From NCBI RefSeq assembly GCF_005434975.1, contig NZ_SKCJ01000002.1, positions 558,001-622,000 of the forward strand: a stretch of DNA of 64,000 nucleotides, in the 5' to 3' direction. The position numbers and the translations under genes are program-made. Shown one piece after another: positions 1 through 11,273 of this stretch (position 1 is its first letter; every line of letters starts with the position of its first letter). Origin of the DNA: Parerythrobacter lutipelagi (GTDB lineage Bacteria > Pseudomonadota > Alphaproteobacteria > Sphingomonadales > Sphingomonadaceae). Under the pieces are notes generated by a model, which made no database searches, was not told the DNA's origin, and was given only the letters and a program-made list of their open reading frames with translations.

Positions 1-814
1 CGCCGGAAAATTCGTGGAAGATGACCTTGTACGGTTTGCCCATCACATTCGCGAGGACATTGAGCCGGCCGCGGTGGGCCATGCCGTAAATGATTTCACG
101 CACGCCGAGCGAACCGCCGTATTTGATGACGGCTTCCAGCGCGGGAATCATCGATTCCCCGCCATCGAGACCGAAACGCTTGGTCCCGACATATTTCTTG
201 CCGAGGAAATTTTCGTATTCCTCGCCGCGGATCACCGCTTGCAATATCGCCTTTTTGCCTTCGGCTGAAAACTGGATCGTGTCTTCGGGGCTCTCGAACT
301 GGTCTTGCAGGAACCGGCGTTCCTCGGTGTCCGAGATGTGCATATATTCGAGGCCGACGTGGCCGCAGTAGGTTTCGCGCAGCACCCGGTAAAGCTCGCC
401 CACCGTGACCCATTCGAAGCCGAACACGCCGCCGACAAAGACCTCGCGGGCTTCCTGTCCGGCAAAGCCGTGCCATTCCAGTTGCAGGTCTTCCGGTTCC
501 TCGCGGTGGGACAGGCCGAGCGGGTCGAGATTGGCCGCCAGATGTCCGCGCACCCGGTACAGCCGCACGAGCAGCATGGCGCGGATCGAGTCCCCCGCCG
601 CCGCTTCGATATCGGCGCGGCTCATCGCTTTGCCCGATTTTGCCGCCGCTTGCTCGACCGCGAGCTTCATCGTGGTCGGGTCGAGCGCCTGTGTCAGGTC
701 GGCGTCGGAATCGACCACCGACGCGAGCCAGCCGGGATTGGCCCAGCTCGGCCCGGGCTGCGGGCCTTCCTGATCGCCCATCTCGGGCAGGAAATCGTGG
801 TTCTCGTTACCCAT
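1..814 (-). CDS. sucA: 2-oxoglutarate dehydrogenase E1 component, N-terminal part (runs off window)
   Basis: This is the first 271 residues of the thiamine-diphosphate E1 subunit, which decarboxylates 2-oxoglutarate in the TCA cycle and passes the succinyl group to the E2 lipoyl arm. The protein begins MGNENHDFLPEM. It carries the family region with GMAHRGRLNVLANV near the window edge, which matches the E1 active-site entrance of E. coli SucA. The C-terminal two thirds lie outside the window. It sits 33 bases downstream of sucD on the same strand and is the last visible gene of the mdh operon. The start was chosen at ATG 814 because the conserved N-terminus begins there. Confidence 0.95.
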   Translation of the reverse strand, partial: MGNENHDFLPEMGDQEGPQPGPSWANPGWLASVVDSDADLTQALDPTTMKLAVEQAAAKSGKAMSRADIEAAAGDSIRAMLLVRLYRVRGHLAANLDPLGLSHREEPEDLQLEWHGFAGQEAREVFVGGVFGFEWVTVGELYRVLRETYCGHVGLEYMHISDTEERRFLQDQFESPEDTIQFSAEGKKAILQAVIRGEEYENFLGKKYVGTKRFGLDGGESMIPALEAVIKYGGSLGVREIIYGMAHRGRLNVLANVMGKPYKVIFHEFSG

Positions 815-847
815 GGCGGGCTCCCGGGGAGGCTGGGGGAGGAGGGA

Positions 848-1737
848 TCAGGCGAGTTCTTTAAGCATCGCGTCGAGCGTGGTGCCAAGCTCGCTGGGCG
901 AAGGCGAAACCCGTACACCGGCTTCCTCCATCGCTGCGATCTTGTCATCCGCGCCGCCTTTGCCGCCGGAAACGATTGCACCGGCATGACCCATGCGGCG
1001 GCCCGGAGGCGCGGTGCGGCCTGCGATGAAGCCGACCGTCGGCTTCTTGCGGCCCTTCTTCGCTTCGTTTGCGAGGAATTCTGCTGCTTCTTCTTCCGCG
1101 CTGCCGCCGATCTCGCCGATCATGATCATCGACTGGGTTTCATCGTCGCTCAGGAACATGTCGAGCACGTCGATGAAGTTGGTGCCGTTGACTGGATCGC
1201 CGCCGATGCCGACCGCGGTGGTCTGGCCAAGTCCGACCATGGTGGTCTGGTGCACAGCTTCGTAAGTCAGCGTGCCGGAGCGCGAGACAACGCCGACGCT
1301 GCCCTTCTTGAAGATGGAGCCCGGCATGATGCCGATCTTGCATTCACCGGGGGTCAGCACGCCGGGGCAGTTCGGGCCGATCAGGCGCGATTTGGAGCCT
1401 ACGAGCGCACGCTTGACGCGCACCATGTCCAGCACCGGAATGCCTTCCGTGATCGCAACGATCAGCTCCATCTCCGCATCGATCGCTTCGAGGATCGAAT
1501 CCGCAGCGAAGGGCGGCGGGACATAGATGCAGGTCGCGGTCGCGCCGGTCGCCTTCTTGGCATCGCCGACAGTGTTGTAGACCGGCAGGCCGATATGCGT
1601 CGTGCCGCCTTTGCCCGGCGTCACGCCCGCAACCATCTGCGTCCCGTAATCGAGCGCCTGCTGGGTGTGGAAGGTACCGGTGTCGCCGGTCATCCCCTGG
1701 GTGATGACCTTGGTGTCTTTGTTTACGAGGATGGACA

Positions 1738-1738
<1 letters not shown>
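848..1738 (-). CDS. sucD: Succinyl-CoA ligase (ADP-forming) alpha subunit
   Basis: This is the 296-residue alpha subunit, which binds CoA and carries the phosphohistidine that links succinyl-CoA cleavage to ATP formation. It begins [15 protein letters not shown] and aligns over its full length with E. coli SucD (289 residues). The active-site histidine is in RMGHAGAI at about residue 251. The ATG shares its A with the TAA of the upstream gene (TAATG), so translation is probably coupled; an in-frame TTG 45 bases upstream is less likely. The partner beta subunit gene sucC, usually next to sucD, is not here. It must be elsewhere in the genome if the enzyme is functional. Confidence 0.97.
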
Positions 1739-3439
<1,701 letters not shown>

Positions 3440-5404
3440 TCAGGCGATGGCCTGCTTCGGTGCATCATCGTCACGTTCTTGCGCCAGCAGCATGGTGGCC
3501 AGATAGTCCGGCACCGCGCGGCTGAAATGGTACCCTTGACCGAGCGTGCAGCCCGCTTCGCGGACATTGCGCAGTTGGTCCATGGTTTCGATGCCTTCTG
3601 CAACGATTTCCATGTCCAGCTTCGATCCCAATTCGGCAACCGCGTGGATGATGGCGTCGCTTTTGGTGCCGACATCGGGCCCAGATACGAAACTGCGATC
3701 AATCTTTACCTTCGTGAACGGGTATTTCTGAATGTAGGCAAGCGAGGAATACCCGGTTCCGAAATCGTCCAGAGCAAACTGCACGCCGGCATCCGACAGG
3801 TCACTGATGAACGCGTCGGTTGCGGTGTGATCGTCCATGAACAGGCTTTCCGTCACTTCGAGTTCAAGCCGGCGCGGGTCGAGATTTGCCTGGCGCAGCG
3901 CATTGAGGATCCCGAGCGAGGCGCCGGGCGCGCGAATTTGCATCGGCGAAAGATTGACCGCCAGCGTGACGTCCTCCGGCCATTGTGCTGCGACCTTGGC
4001 CGCGCGCGCGGTAATCCAGTTGCCCAGCGTGACGATGACACCTGTTTCTTCCGCGACGGGAATGAATTCGTCGGGGCGCAGTTCGCCCTTTTTCGGGTGG
4101 AACCAGCGGACCAGCGCTTCGAACGAACGGATTTTTCCGGATTCCAGATCGACGATCGGCTGGAAGAAGATCGACAGTTCATCCTTGACGATTGCAGAGC
4201 GCAGTTCTGCCTCGATTTCGCGCCGACGGACCAGATCGCGGCTCATCGACGGAGCGTAGAAGCTGGTCTGTTTCCGGCCGTTGACCTTGGCGTGATAGAG
4301 CGCGAGATCGGCATTCTGCAGCAGTGTGTCAGCATCAATCCCGTCTTCCGGCAGGAGCGCGACACCGATCGACGCGGCCACTTCAAGCAAATCACCGCTG
4401 ACGCGCATGGGGGTCATGATTTCAGCCTGGATCTCGCTCGCGACGCGTTCGGCCTCGCGCCGGTCTGCGACCTCAACGAAAATGACGAATTCATCGCCGC
4501 CGAAGCGGGCGATTGTCGATCCTTCAGGTGTCGATTCCTGTAGCCGGCTTGCGGTCTCCAGCAAAACCCTGTCTCCGATCTGGTGACCGAGCAAATCGTT
4601 GACTTCCTTGAAACGGTCGAGATCGATCCAGAACAGCGCGAGCATCTGACCTTCAGGAAGCCCCATAATCTTTTCGACGATATCCTGATTCAATCCGGCG
4701 CGGTTTATCAGACCGGTGACGACATCGGTCCGAGCGATCTTGCGCATTTGTTGCGCCATCCGTTCGCTCTGCTCGGCGGCGGCGATTGAATCGCGCAGGG
4801 TCTTGAAGACGTTGAACGTGATCGAAGCCATCGCAGGCAGCAGCAGGACCATGGTGAATGCAAGGAAGAGCATCGGTGTGGTGCCGATTGCCACTGCCGC
4901 AGCCAGGATCGGCAGCACCACTAACGTCAATTGCCCAAGTGCGATTGTCGGCCGACCGGCGTTGCGTGCGCAAATGCCCACACCATAGCAAGTGGCATTC
5001 GCCATCATCAGCACTTCGAGTTCCGCACTCAACCCCAGATAGAGCGTGAACGCCGCCATCGTTCCGATTACAAAAGCGTATGAAAAGGCGCCCACTTCAT
5101 AGACCAGTTCAAGCTGGCGGGTTGTCCGGCTGCTATCGTCGGATGACATGCGCAGCGCGGCAGCCAGACGCGCTATCGCGATTACGGAAAGAACAGCAGC
5201 AAGGATCGCAAACAGCTGTTGACCGCTCCAGATCGCAACAATCAGGCTGGACATGATGCCGTTGAAGGCACCGATCGCGAGGCTGCTTGGCTGCGTATAC
5301 AGCGTGCGAACCAAAGTGCGCCGAACGCGTTCGTCCAGCGCGTCCTCCCTTTTTAAACGGGAAAGGCTGCCAAGCAGCTTTCTGGCCAGAGCCGAGCGAT
5401 CCAT
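3440..5404 (-). CDS. Membrane-bound GGDEF-EAL cyclic-di-GMP protein
   Basis: This 654-residue protein would make and/or degrade cyclic di-GMP. The first ~215 residues contain about five or six hydrophobic segments, forming a membrane sensor of no named family that I recognise. A GGDEF domain follows with an intact GGDEF motif at residues 302-306 and no RxxD inhibitory site directly before it. An EAL domain comes last, with EAL at 429-431 and the downstream metal-binding motifs DDFGTGYSS and EGIET, so the phosphodiesterase is probably active. Which activity dominates cannot be read from sequence. It is monocistronic. Its upstream region contains TTAACGGATTTCTTACC (5439-5455), close to a CtrA-type site. 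Confidence 0.92.
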   Translation of the reverse strand: MDRSALARKLLGSLSRLKREDALDERVRRTLVRTLYTQPSSLAIGAFNGIMSSLIVAIWSGQQLFAILAAVLSVIAIARLAAALRMSSDDSSRTTRQLELVYEVGAFSYAFVIGTMAAFTLYLGLSAELEVLMMANATCYGVGICARNAGRPTIALGQLTLVVLPILAAAVAIGTTPMLFLAFTMVLLLPAMASITFNVFKTLRDSIAAAEQSERMAQQMRKIARTDVVTGLINRAGLNQDIVEKIMGLPEGQMLALFWIDLDRFKEVNDLLGHQIGDRVLLETASRLQESTPEGSTIARFGGDEFVIFVEVADRREAERVASEIQAEIMTPMRVSGDLLEVAASIGVALLPEDGIDADTLLQNADLALYHAKVNGRKQTSFYAPSMSRDLVRRREIEAELRSAIVKDELSIFFQPIVDLESGKIRSFEALVRWFHPKKGELRPDEFIPVAEETGVIVTLGNWITARAAKVAAQWPEDVTLAVNLSPMQIRAPGASLGILNALRQANLDPRRLELEVTESLFMDDHTATDAFISDLSDAGVQFALDDFGTGYSSLAYIQKYPFTKVKIDRSFVSGPDVGTKSDAIIHAVAELGSKLDMEIVAEGIETMDQLRNVREAGCTLGQGYHFSRAVPDYLATMLLAQERDDDAPKQAIA

Positions 5405-5504
5405 TCGCTCTGACTAAATGTAAAAGGTTCGCGTCTGGTTAACGGATTTCTTACCATATCTACGCAGCAAAAGAGCGGGTTTACCTGGCTTTCGCGGCGA
5501 TGCT

Positions 5505-5810
5505 TCAGACGCCCACCGGATCGGTGGCAATGGCTTGTGCCATGCGCTTGTCCAATGTCCGGCAAACGCCGACCCACCACTCATAGCGTTCACTGTCACC
5601 GGCGAAGAAGGCGTTTTCCGCTTCCTGGCGCGCGGCGCGCGCAGCGCCAAGGCCGTGCGCGGCAAAATGCCGCAATGCTGCGTGCAACAGCTTGTCATCG
5701 CCCTGGTGCGATCCGTTGTCGTTGGCTGCATATTCGACCGGCCGCCTCGTCAGTATACGAGCGACGGGTGAACGAGCGGGAGTTCGTGCAGCGGCAAAGT
5801 GAACCGTCAT
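5505..5810 (-). CDS. Small conserved protein of unknown function
   Basis: This is a 101-residue protein with an Arg-rich N-terminus and an alanine-rich helical core (HAALRHFAAHGLGAARAA) followed by a Trp-Trp helix (YEWWVGVCRTLDKRM). From memory, similar short proteins occur in many Sphingomonadales genomes, but I know no function. There is no signal peptide or membrane segment. It lies alone, 100 bases upstream of the GGDEF-EAL gene on the same strand. The start could also be a few codons further in. Confidence 0.65.
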   Translation of the reverse strand: MTVHFAAARTPARSPVARILTRRPVEYAANDNGSHQGDDKLLHAALRHFAAHGLGAARAARQEAENAFFAGDSERYEWWVGVCRTLDKRMAQAIATDPVGV

Positions 5811-5865
5811 GGCGAAGGCATTCCTGAGGTAGAATTTTCTGGTTGGGCAGGCTGTACTGAAGTCC

Positions 5866-5898
5866 CGCTAAGCCTTGGTTTGAAATCAAGGTTTAGCG
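5866..5898. repeat. 12-bp inverted repeat (hairpin) between two leftward genes
   Basis: CGCTAAGCCTTG and CAAGGTTTAGCG form a 12-bp stem with one non-Watson-Crick pair and a 9-base loop. It lies just downstream of the SleB gene and 56 bases upstream of the next start. There is no T-run on either side, so it may be a weak terminator or an operator. Confidence 0.5.
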
Positions 5899-5924
5899 AG
5901 CATTAATTAGACGCTTTGCGCAAT

Positions 5925-7058
5925 CTATTGGCCGTTTTCAGCCCCGTCCTGTGCTGCCTTGCCCGGCTCGCGAATCCAGCGTCCGCTGTTGGCATATTCG
6001 GGTTTCACGCCGCCGGATTCGGGTAGGTCTTCAGCGGTGAACACCCGGTCGCCGCCGCGCTTTTCGATTTGTGGTGCATAAACCGGCGCAGCTGGGCGCT
6101 CAGGCACTCCGTTGCGGCGGTTATCCGCTTCGGCTTTGGCCCTTGCTTGTTCGAATGCGCGCGCCAGCGCTATCGGATCGGCTGGATCGGATTCAACCGG
6201 ACTGGCCTTGCGCGGTTTGGGCGCAGCGAGTGGTTCATTGCCGCGATAGGCCGAGACGAAGGCGCCCGGCTTCCCGGCATTGCCTTTCCAACGGTAGAAG
6301 CGATGCGCGCCGATTGTTCCTACCGGGTCCAGGCTGGGAGCCCAGTAAGGGTAAATCCAGATCGTGTGATAATGCGTTGCCAGCCCGACTGGCGCGTAGA
6401 CTTGACCGGCGAGCGAGTCTGCCGCGACCATGCGCGCGCGCGCCCAGGCGGCGCTCGATGGCTTGCGGCTGAGTGATCCGTCACAAGTGAAACTGAACTG
6501 GCATCCGGTCACCCGTTCGCTGCCCTGGAAAACCACCCCGCAGACGCTGTTCGGATAGCTTGGATGCGTCACGCGGTTCAGCACGACCTGCGCCACAGCG
6601 CGCTGGCCGCCGACCGCTTCACTTGCCGCTTCGTAATAGATCGCCTGCGTCATGCACTGCAGCGCGCGCGCCTTGTCGATCCCGCTGCCGCCGCCTCTGA
6701 AGGCGCGGGCAGCCGGGCCGGCGCGGCTGGCAACCAGTTCCTCTACTGCGCCAAGATCGCCCGTACCGGACATGTCGAACAAGGGCGTTTCCGTCTGCTC
6801 GAAATCATACGCGAGGTCCGGCTCCTGTTCGAGGTAATAGAATGCCGACCCGGGGAAGCTTTCGCCAGCGGTTTCGAACGGCATCAGGGCCGGGGCTCTG
6901 GCCTGTGCCAGCTCTGCTGCAGGCTGGCCAAACGGCTGCCAGTCGCTCGGCGCGGCGAAGGCCGGAACGGCTACGGCTGCCGCCAGCGCAATGATACGCC
7001 GCCCGCGGTGCCGCGATGGCGGGCGGGTCTTGCGGATCGAGGCGGGCTGTTCGGTCAA
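5925..7058 (-). CDS. SleB-family cell wall hydrolase
   Basis: This is a predicted secreted or membrane-anchored peptidoglycan hydrolase of the SleB/CwlJ fold, about 377 residues. The basic N-terminus (SRHRGRR) precedes one hydrophobic segment (IIALAAAVAVPAFAA). The catalytic domain in the middle has the family blocks IYYEAASE, GQRAVAQVVLNR, CGVVFQG, CQFSFTCDG and ATHYHT. The C-terminal ~110 residues are Pro/Ala-rich and low complexity. I chose TTG 7058 because AAAGGA lies just upstream; a GTG at 7139 would add 27 residues without a good ribosome site. Similar proteins in alphaproteobacteria act on peptidoglycan without sporulation. Its exact bond specificity is not known to me. Confidence 0.88.
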   Translation of the reverse strand: MTEQPASIRKTRPPSRHRGRRIIALAAAVAVPAFAAPSDWQPFGQPAAELAQARAPALMPFETAGESFPGSAFYYLEQEPDLAYDFEQTETPLFDMSGTGDLGAVEELVASRAGPAARAFRGGGSGIDKARALQCMTQAIYYEAASEAVGGQRAVAQVVLNRVTHPSYPNSVCGVVFQGSERVTGCQFSFTCDGSLSRKPSSAAWARARMVAADSLAGQVYAPVGLATHYHTIWIYPYWAPSLDPVGTIGAHRFYRWKGNAGKPGAFVSAYRGNEPLAAPKPRKASPVESDPADPIALARAFEQARAKAEADNRRNGVPERPAAPVYAPQIEKRGGDRVFTAEDLPESGGVKPEYANSGRWIREPGKAAQDGAENGQ

Positions 7059-7261
7059 ATCGTTCCTTTGCTTGTGCCGCTTCGCCTGAACGAAGGTGCG
7101 CCATTGGCGCGTATCGCGAAAAGGTGAAACTCGCGACACTTGCGTATCCGCCGTCCCTTAGCGGTACAGGCGGCAAACGGCGGTTAATTCGCAAGGTGAA
7201 GGATGGGTTAAAGCGCAGATTGCTTGCCTGCCGCAAACGCCGCAGCTAATGGACGCGCCAC

Positions 7262-7438
7262 GTCACGGGTGCTCGCGAGAGCGGGCCTAAGAGGGAAAGC
7301 GGTGACCGGAGACCCGGAAAGCCGCTGCTGCCCCCGCAACTGTGACCGGGGAGCAATCCCGCCAGATGCCACTGCCCGCAAGGGTGGGAAGGCGGCGGGA
7401 AAGCGATGATCCGGGAGCCAGGAGACCTGCCTGAGACG
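7262..7438 (+). promoter_or_regulatory. Cobalamin (B12) riboswitch
   Basis: This is an adenosylcobalamin-type aptamer leader. Visible elements in order are GGGTGCTCGCG, the core GAGGGAAAGCGGTGA, GCCCCCGCAACTGTGACC, the segment GCCACTG followed by GGTGGGAAGG-like sequence, and the invariant B12 box AGCCAGGAGACCTGCC at 7416-7431. It lies about 100 bases upstream of btuB in the right orientation. By analogy with E. coli btuB it should repress translation of the uptake operon when B12 is plentiful. The outer boundaries are approximate. Confidence 0.95.
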
Positions 7439-7543
7439 GTCGTTCGAGCCAGCGGGCGGGGTGTACCGATGGCAGATGGAAGAGCGCCGGTATCGCGGCG
7501 CTCGCTTCCGTCATGAGCGACTTCGCTTGTGATAGGAGGTTTG

Positions 7544-9490
7544 GTGCGTAAATATCTGTTTTTGAGTGCTTCTCTGGCGGCGATTGCCAGCCCTGCTTTG
7601 TCGCAGGAACAAGTGCCGGTTGAAATCGTGGGAGCGGGTGATTTGCAGTTCGGCAAGCCGAACGAGGCCGAGATCACCGTAACCGCAACGGGTACGCGGA
7701 TCGAGGTCGAGGACACAGGCCAAACGGTCACCGTACTCGGAGCGCAGGAAATCGCGCAGGTTCAGGGCGCAGACCTGACCCGCGTCCTGCAACGCACGCC
7801 GGGCGTAACCTTCGCCCGCAACGGGGGCGTCGGCAGCTTCACCGGCGTGCGCGTGCGCGGGGCGGAGGCGGAACAGTTGCTGACCATTATCGACGGTGTC
7901 CGCCTGTCCGATCCGGCGGCACCGGGCGGCGGGTTCGACTATGGCAATCTGCTCACCGGCAATCTGGAAAAGGTCGAACTGCTGCGCGGGTCGAACAGCA
8001 CGGTCTGGGGTTCCGACGCGATCGGCGGCGTGCTCGTCGCTACGACCAAGGCCTCGAGCGAGCTGTCGGCGAGCGCCGAATACGGCGCGCGCGAGACGGT
8101 CAACCTGTCCGCCAGCGGCGGGCTGTCGAGCGACGATGGCTTTATCGGCCTGTCGGGAAGCTACTTCACCATGGATGGCTTCTCTGCCGCAGCCAATGGC
8201 ACCGAAGCCGACGGGTTCGAGCAATGGGCGGTCAACGGGCAGGGCAGGCTCTACCTGTCCTACGCGCTCGAATTGTTTGCGCAGGCTCGATATGCCGAGG
8301 GACAGCTGGAGATCGACGGGTTCCCGTTCCCCGCATTCACGCTAGCCGACACGGAAGAATACCAGGACACGCGCCAGCTCTCTGCCGTCGCCGGTGCGAC
8401 TTACGACAGCGGGCCGCTGTTCCTGCGCGCCAGCTATTCCTTTGCCGACACGGCGCGGGACAACTTCAACCCTGCCTTCGGCATTGCACCGGGGTTCACC
8501 AGCGATGGCCGCTCCGACCGGCTTGACGTGAAAGGCGAATGGCGCCCGATCGGCCCGCTGCTGATCAATTTCGGCGCGGAGCACGAATGGCTCGAATACC
8601 AAACGCTGTTCGATGCGGGCAACGATACACGGATATTCGGGGCCTACACGCAGCTCGGGATCGAGTTCGGCGGGCTGTCCGCGCATGTCGGCGGGCGCAT
8701 CGACGATCACGCGCGCTTCGGCAGTGCGACCAGTTTCGGTGCGGATGTCAGCTATGAAGTTGCTGACAATGTTCGCCTCAAAGCCAGCGTCGGCGAAGGC
8801 TTCAAGGCACCGACGCTGTTCCAGCTGTTCAGCGATTTCGGCAACGAGACGCTGCAGCCCGAACAAAGCACCAGCTTCGACATCGGCGTGCATTACCGGA
8901 GCCGTGGCTTGCTCGACAATGCCGGTGCAACGCTGTTCCGCCGCGACAGCGATAACCTGATCGATTTCGTGTCCTGCTTCGGCGTTGCCGGCGGCATCTG
9001 TTCGGGCCGCCCGTTCGGCACTTATGACAATGTCGGGCGCACCCGCGCACAAGGTTTCGAACTGGAAGCGGGCAAGAAGCTGGGCGACGCGCTGCAACTG
9101 CGCGCGGCCTATGCTTACATCGACACCGAGAACCGCACGAGCGGCTCGGCCAATGAAGGCAATGCCCTTGCCCGCAGACCGAAGCATGCACTGACTCTGT
9201 CAGGCGATGTGGAGTTCGACCCGGGTTCGGAATTCACGCCGACGCTGGGCGCGGAATTGCGCTTCGTGTCCGACGCGTTCGACAATGCCGCGAACACTGT
9301 TCCGATCGATGATTACGTAGTGATCGACATACGCGCGACGAAGCCGCTGCTGATGCTCGACCAGGACACGCAGCGCACGCTCGATATCTTCGCGCGGGTG
9401 GAGAATGTCACCGACGCGCAGTATCAGACCGCTGCCGGTTACGCGTCGCCGGGGCGCGGAGTCTTCGTGGGGATCAGGACGGGGCTGTGA
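7544..9490 (+). CDS. btuB: TonB-dependent vitamin B12 receptor
   Basis: This outer-membrane cobalamin transporter has about 648 residues, near the 614 of E. coli BtuB. A signal peptide (RKYLFLSASLAAIASPALSQ) is followed by the TonB-box-like EITVTATGTRIEV. The plug domain comes next (LTRVLQRTPGVTF, VRVRGAEAEQLLTIIDGVR, VELLRGSNSTVWGSDAIGG), then a 22-strand-type barrel ending in a TonB-receptor C-terminus (YASPGRGVFVGIRTGL). The GTG start at 7544 has GGAGG four bases before it. It is the first gene after the B12 riboswitch. Its TGA overlaps the GTG of btuF (GTGA). Confidence 0.95.
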   Translation: MRKYLFLSASLAAIASPALSQEQVPVEIVGAGDLQFGKPNEAEITVTATGTRIEVEDTGQTVTVLGAQEIAQVQGADLTRVLQRTPGVTFARNGGVGSFTGVRVRGAEAEQLLTIIDGVRLSDPAAPGGGFDYGNLLTGNLEKVELLRGSNSTVWGSDAIGGVLVATTKASSELSASAEYGARETVNLSASGGLSSDDGFIGLSGSYFTMDGFSAAANGTEADGFEQWAVNGQGRLYLSYALELFAQARYAEGQLEIDGFPFPAFTLADTEEYQDTRQLSAVAGATYDSGPLFLRASYSFADTARDNFNPAFGIAPGFTSDGRSDRLDVKGEWRPIGPLLINFGAEHEWLEYQTLFDAGNDTRIFGAYTQLGIEFGGLSAHVGGRIDDHARFGSATSFGADVSYEVADNVRLKASVGEGFKAPTLFQLFSDFGNETLQPEQSTSFDIGVHYRSRGLLDNAGATLFRRDSDNLIDFVSCFGVAGGICSGRPFGTYDNVGRTRAQGFELEAGKKLGDALQLRAAYAYIDTENRTSGSANEGNALARRPKHALTLSGDVEFDPGSEFTPTLGAELRFVSDAFDNAANTVPIDDYVVIDIRATKPLLMLDQDTQRTLDIFARVENVTDAQYQTAAGYASPGRGVFVGIRTGL

Positions 9491-10296
9491 GGTCCGTCGC
9501 GCTCCTCGCTGCGCTGACGCTTGCGGGCTGTACGGCCGGTGCGGTGTCGCAGCGCGGGGACCGGGAGGAACCGACCATCGTCAGCCTCAATCCCTGCACC
9601 GATGCGGTGCTGGCCGAAATCGCCGCGCCGGATCAGCTGCTCGCGATTTCGCACTATAGTCAGGACCCGTCCGCCACTTCGATGGAGGTGGAGCGTGCCC
9701 GCGCCTTTGCAACCACCGGCGGCACGGTCGAGGAAGTTCTCGCGCTCGACCCGGACGTGGTGATCGCGGGCAATTTCCTGCCGCCCGCAACACAGGCGGC
9801 GTTCGAAGACCTCGGGGTCAAAGTGGAAACGTTCGGCATCGCTTCGAGTGTCGAGGAAAGTGTCGCACAGGTGCGCAGGCTCGGTGCGATTGCCGGGAAA
9901 CACGATGGTGCGGAGCGGCTGGCCCGGCGGATAGAAGCAGCGGCGCGTCCTGTATCGGGCAAGAAGCCGGTTTCCGCGGTTCTGTGGCAGCCGGGCGGCA
10001 TCGTGCCGGGAGAGGGCGCTCTGGTCAGCGATTTGCTTCGCCGCGCAGGCTTTTCCAGCCACAGCGCCAAGCACGGTTTGTCGCAGGCTGACTACCTCTC
10101 GCTCGAGCAGATGCTCGCATCCCCGCCCGAGGTCCTGCTTGTCTCCGGCGCGGAACGATCGCAGCGCCATCCGGCGCTGAAGGAAATGCCCGGCTTGCGG
10201 ATCGAACGGTTCGATCCGTCACTTCTCTATTGCGGCGGTCCGACGATCATCCGCGCGATGGAGCGGCTGGAAACAATCGCCGGACAGGCGGCGTGA
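9487..10296 (+). CDS. btuF: Cobalamin ABC transporter substrate-binding lipoprotein
   Basis: This 269-residue class III periplasmic binding protein captures B12 and delivers it to BtuCD. The N-terminus ends in a lipobox LTLAGC (Cys15), so it is predicted to be membrane-tethered rather than freely periplasmic as in E. coli. The fold is shown by TIVSLNPCTDAVLAEI, VEEVLALDPDVVIAG and a long central helix. The GTG start overlaps the btuB stop and the TGA overlaps the btuC GTG. The assignment to B12, rather than to iron-siderophore uptake, rests mainly on the riboswitch and btuB. Confidence 0.9.
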   Translation: MRSVALLAALTLAGCTAGAVSQRGDREEPTIVSLNPCTDAVLAEIAAPDQLLAISHYSQDPSATSMEVERARAFATTGGTVEEVLALDPDVVIAGNFLPPATQAAFEDLGVKVETFGIASSVEESVAQVRRLGAIAGKHDGAERLARRIEAAARPVSGKKPVSAVLWQPGGIVPGEGALVSDLLRRAGFSSHSAKHGLSQADYLSLEQMLASPPEVLLVSGAERSQRHPALKEMPGLRIERFDPSLLYCGGPTIIRAMERLETIAGQAA

Positions 10297-11273
10297 ACCG
10301 CGCGACGCTCATCTTGCTGGGCCTGTTGCTGGTCGCCGTTCCCCTTTCGCTGCTTGCGGGCCGCGTGTGGATCGATCCGGCCAACACGCCCAACGCGGCT
10401 CTTATCCTTGCCGAACTGCGGCTACCGAGAGCGGTGCTGGCGGTGGTGATCGGGGCGGGACTGGGAGCAGCCGGGGCAGCGATGCAAGGATATCTGCGCA
10501 ATCCGCTGGCCGATCCCGGCCTGTTCGGCATTGCGCCGGGAGCAGCTTTGGGAGCGGTGGCGAGTTTCTGGCTCGGCTATCAGGCGCCCGGTTCATTTTT
10601 CGGCACTTGGGCGCTGCCGCTGATGGCGCTGGTTGGCGCAGGCGGCGCGATGGCCTTGCTCGCGCTGATCGCCGGCCGGACGGGCGGCATCGCGCTGTTC
10701 ACTCTGGCCGGACTGATGATTGCCAGCCTCGCCGGAACGCTGACCAGCCTCGCCATTTCGATGGCCCCCAATGCCTTTGCGATGAGCGAAATCGTCAGCT
10801 GGCTGATGGGCGCGCTGACCGACCGCAGCTGGCGGGACGTGTGGGTTGCCGCGCCGTTGACCGCGGCCGGTATCGGCCTGCTCGCACTGCTTGGGCGCGA
10901 TCTCGACGCGCTGATCCTCGGTGATGCAGCGGCGCGTTCGCTCGGGATGGACGAGCGGCGCGTGTTGTGGCTCCTGATCGGCGGCATAGGGCTGACCGTG
11001 GGTAGCGGGGTAGCCGTGGCCGGGATCATCGGCTTCGTCGGTCTGATCGTGCCGCATCTGGTGCGGCCGCTGACCGACCGCAGGCCTTCACAACTGATCC
11101 TGCCGAGCGCCCTTGCCGGTGCGCTGCTGGTGCTGGTGGCGGATAGCCTGGTTCGCATCCTGCCGCTGGTCACGGAATTGCGGCTCGGTATCGCGCTGAG
11201 CCTGATCGGCGCGCCGTTCTTCCTCTGGCTGCTGCTGCGGATGCGGCGGGGAACCGGTGGGTGGCTGGCATGA
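10293..11273 (+). CDS. btuC: Cobalamin ABC transporter permease (FecCD family)
   Basis: This 326-residue inner-membrane permease has about ten hydrophobic segments. Family hallmarks are LRLPRAVLAVVIGAGLGAAGAAMQGYLRNPLADP in the N-terminal half, the LGIA-type loop near residue 100 (LFGIAPGAALGA), and the C-terminal GIIGFVGLIVPHLVR, which contacts the ATPase. The GTG start at 10293 overlaps the btuF TGA; a longer in-frame reading from 10230 would run through btuF and is rejected. The stop overlaps the btuD ATG. It is predicted to work as a dimer with two BtuD subunits. Confidence 0.93.
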   Translation: MNRATLILLGLLLVAVPLSLLAGRVWIDPANTPNAALILAELRLPRAVLAVVIGAGLGAAGAAMQGYLRNPLADPGLFGIAPGAALGAVASFWLGYQAPGSFFGTWALPLMALVGAGGAMALLALIAGRTGGIALFTLAGLMIASLAGTLTSLAISMAPNAFAMSEIVSWLMGALTDRSWRDVWVAAPLTAAGIGLLALLGRDLDALILGDAAARSLGMDERRVLWLLIGGIGLTVGSGVAVAGIIGFVGLIVPHLVRPLTDRRPSQLILPSALAGALLVLVADSLVRILPLVTELRLGIALSLIGAPFFLWLLLRMRRGTGGWLA

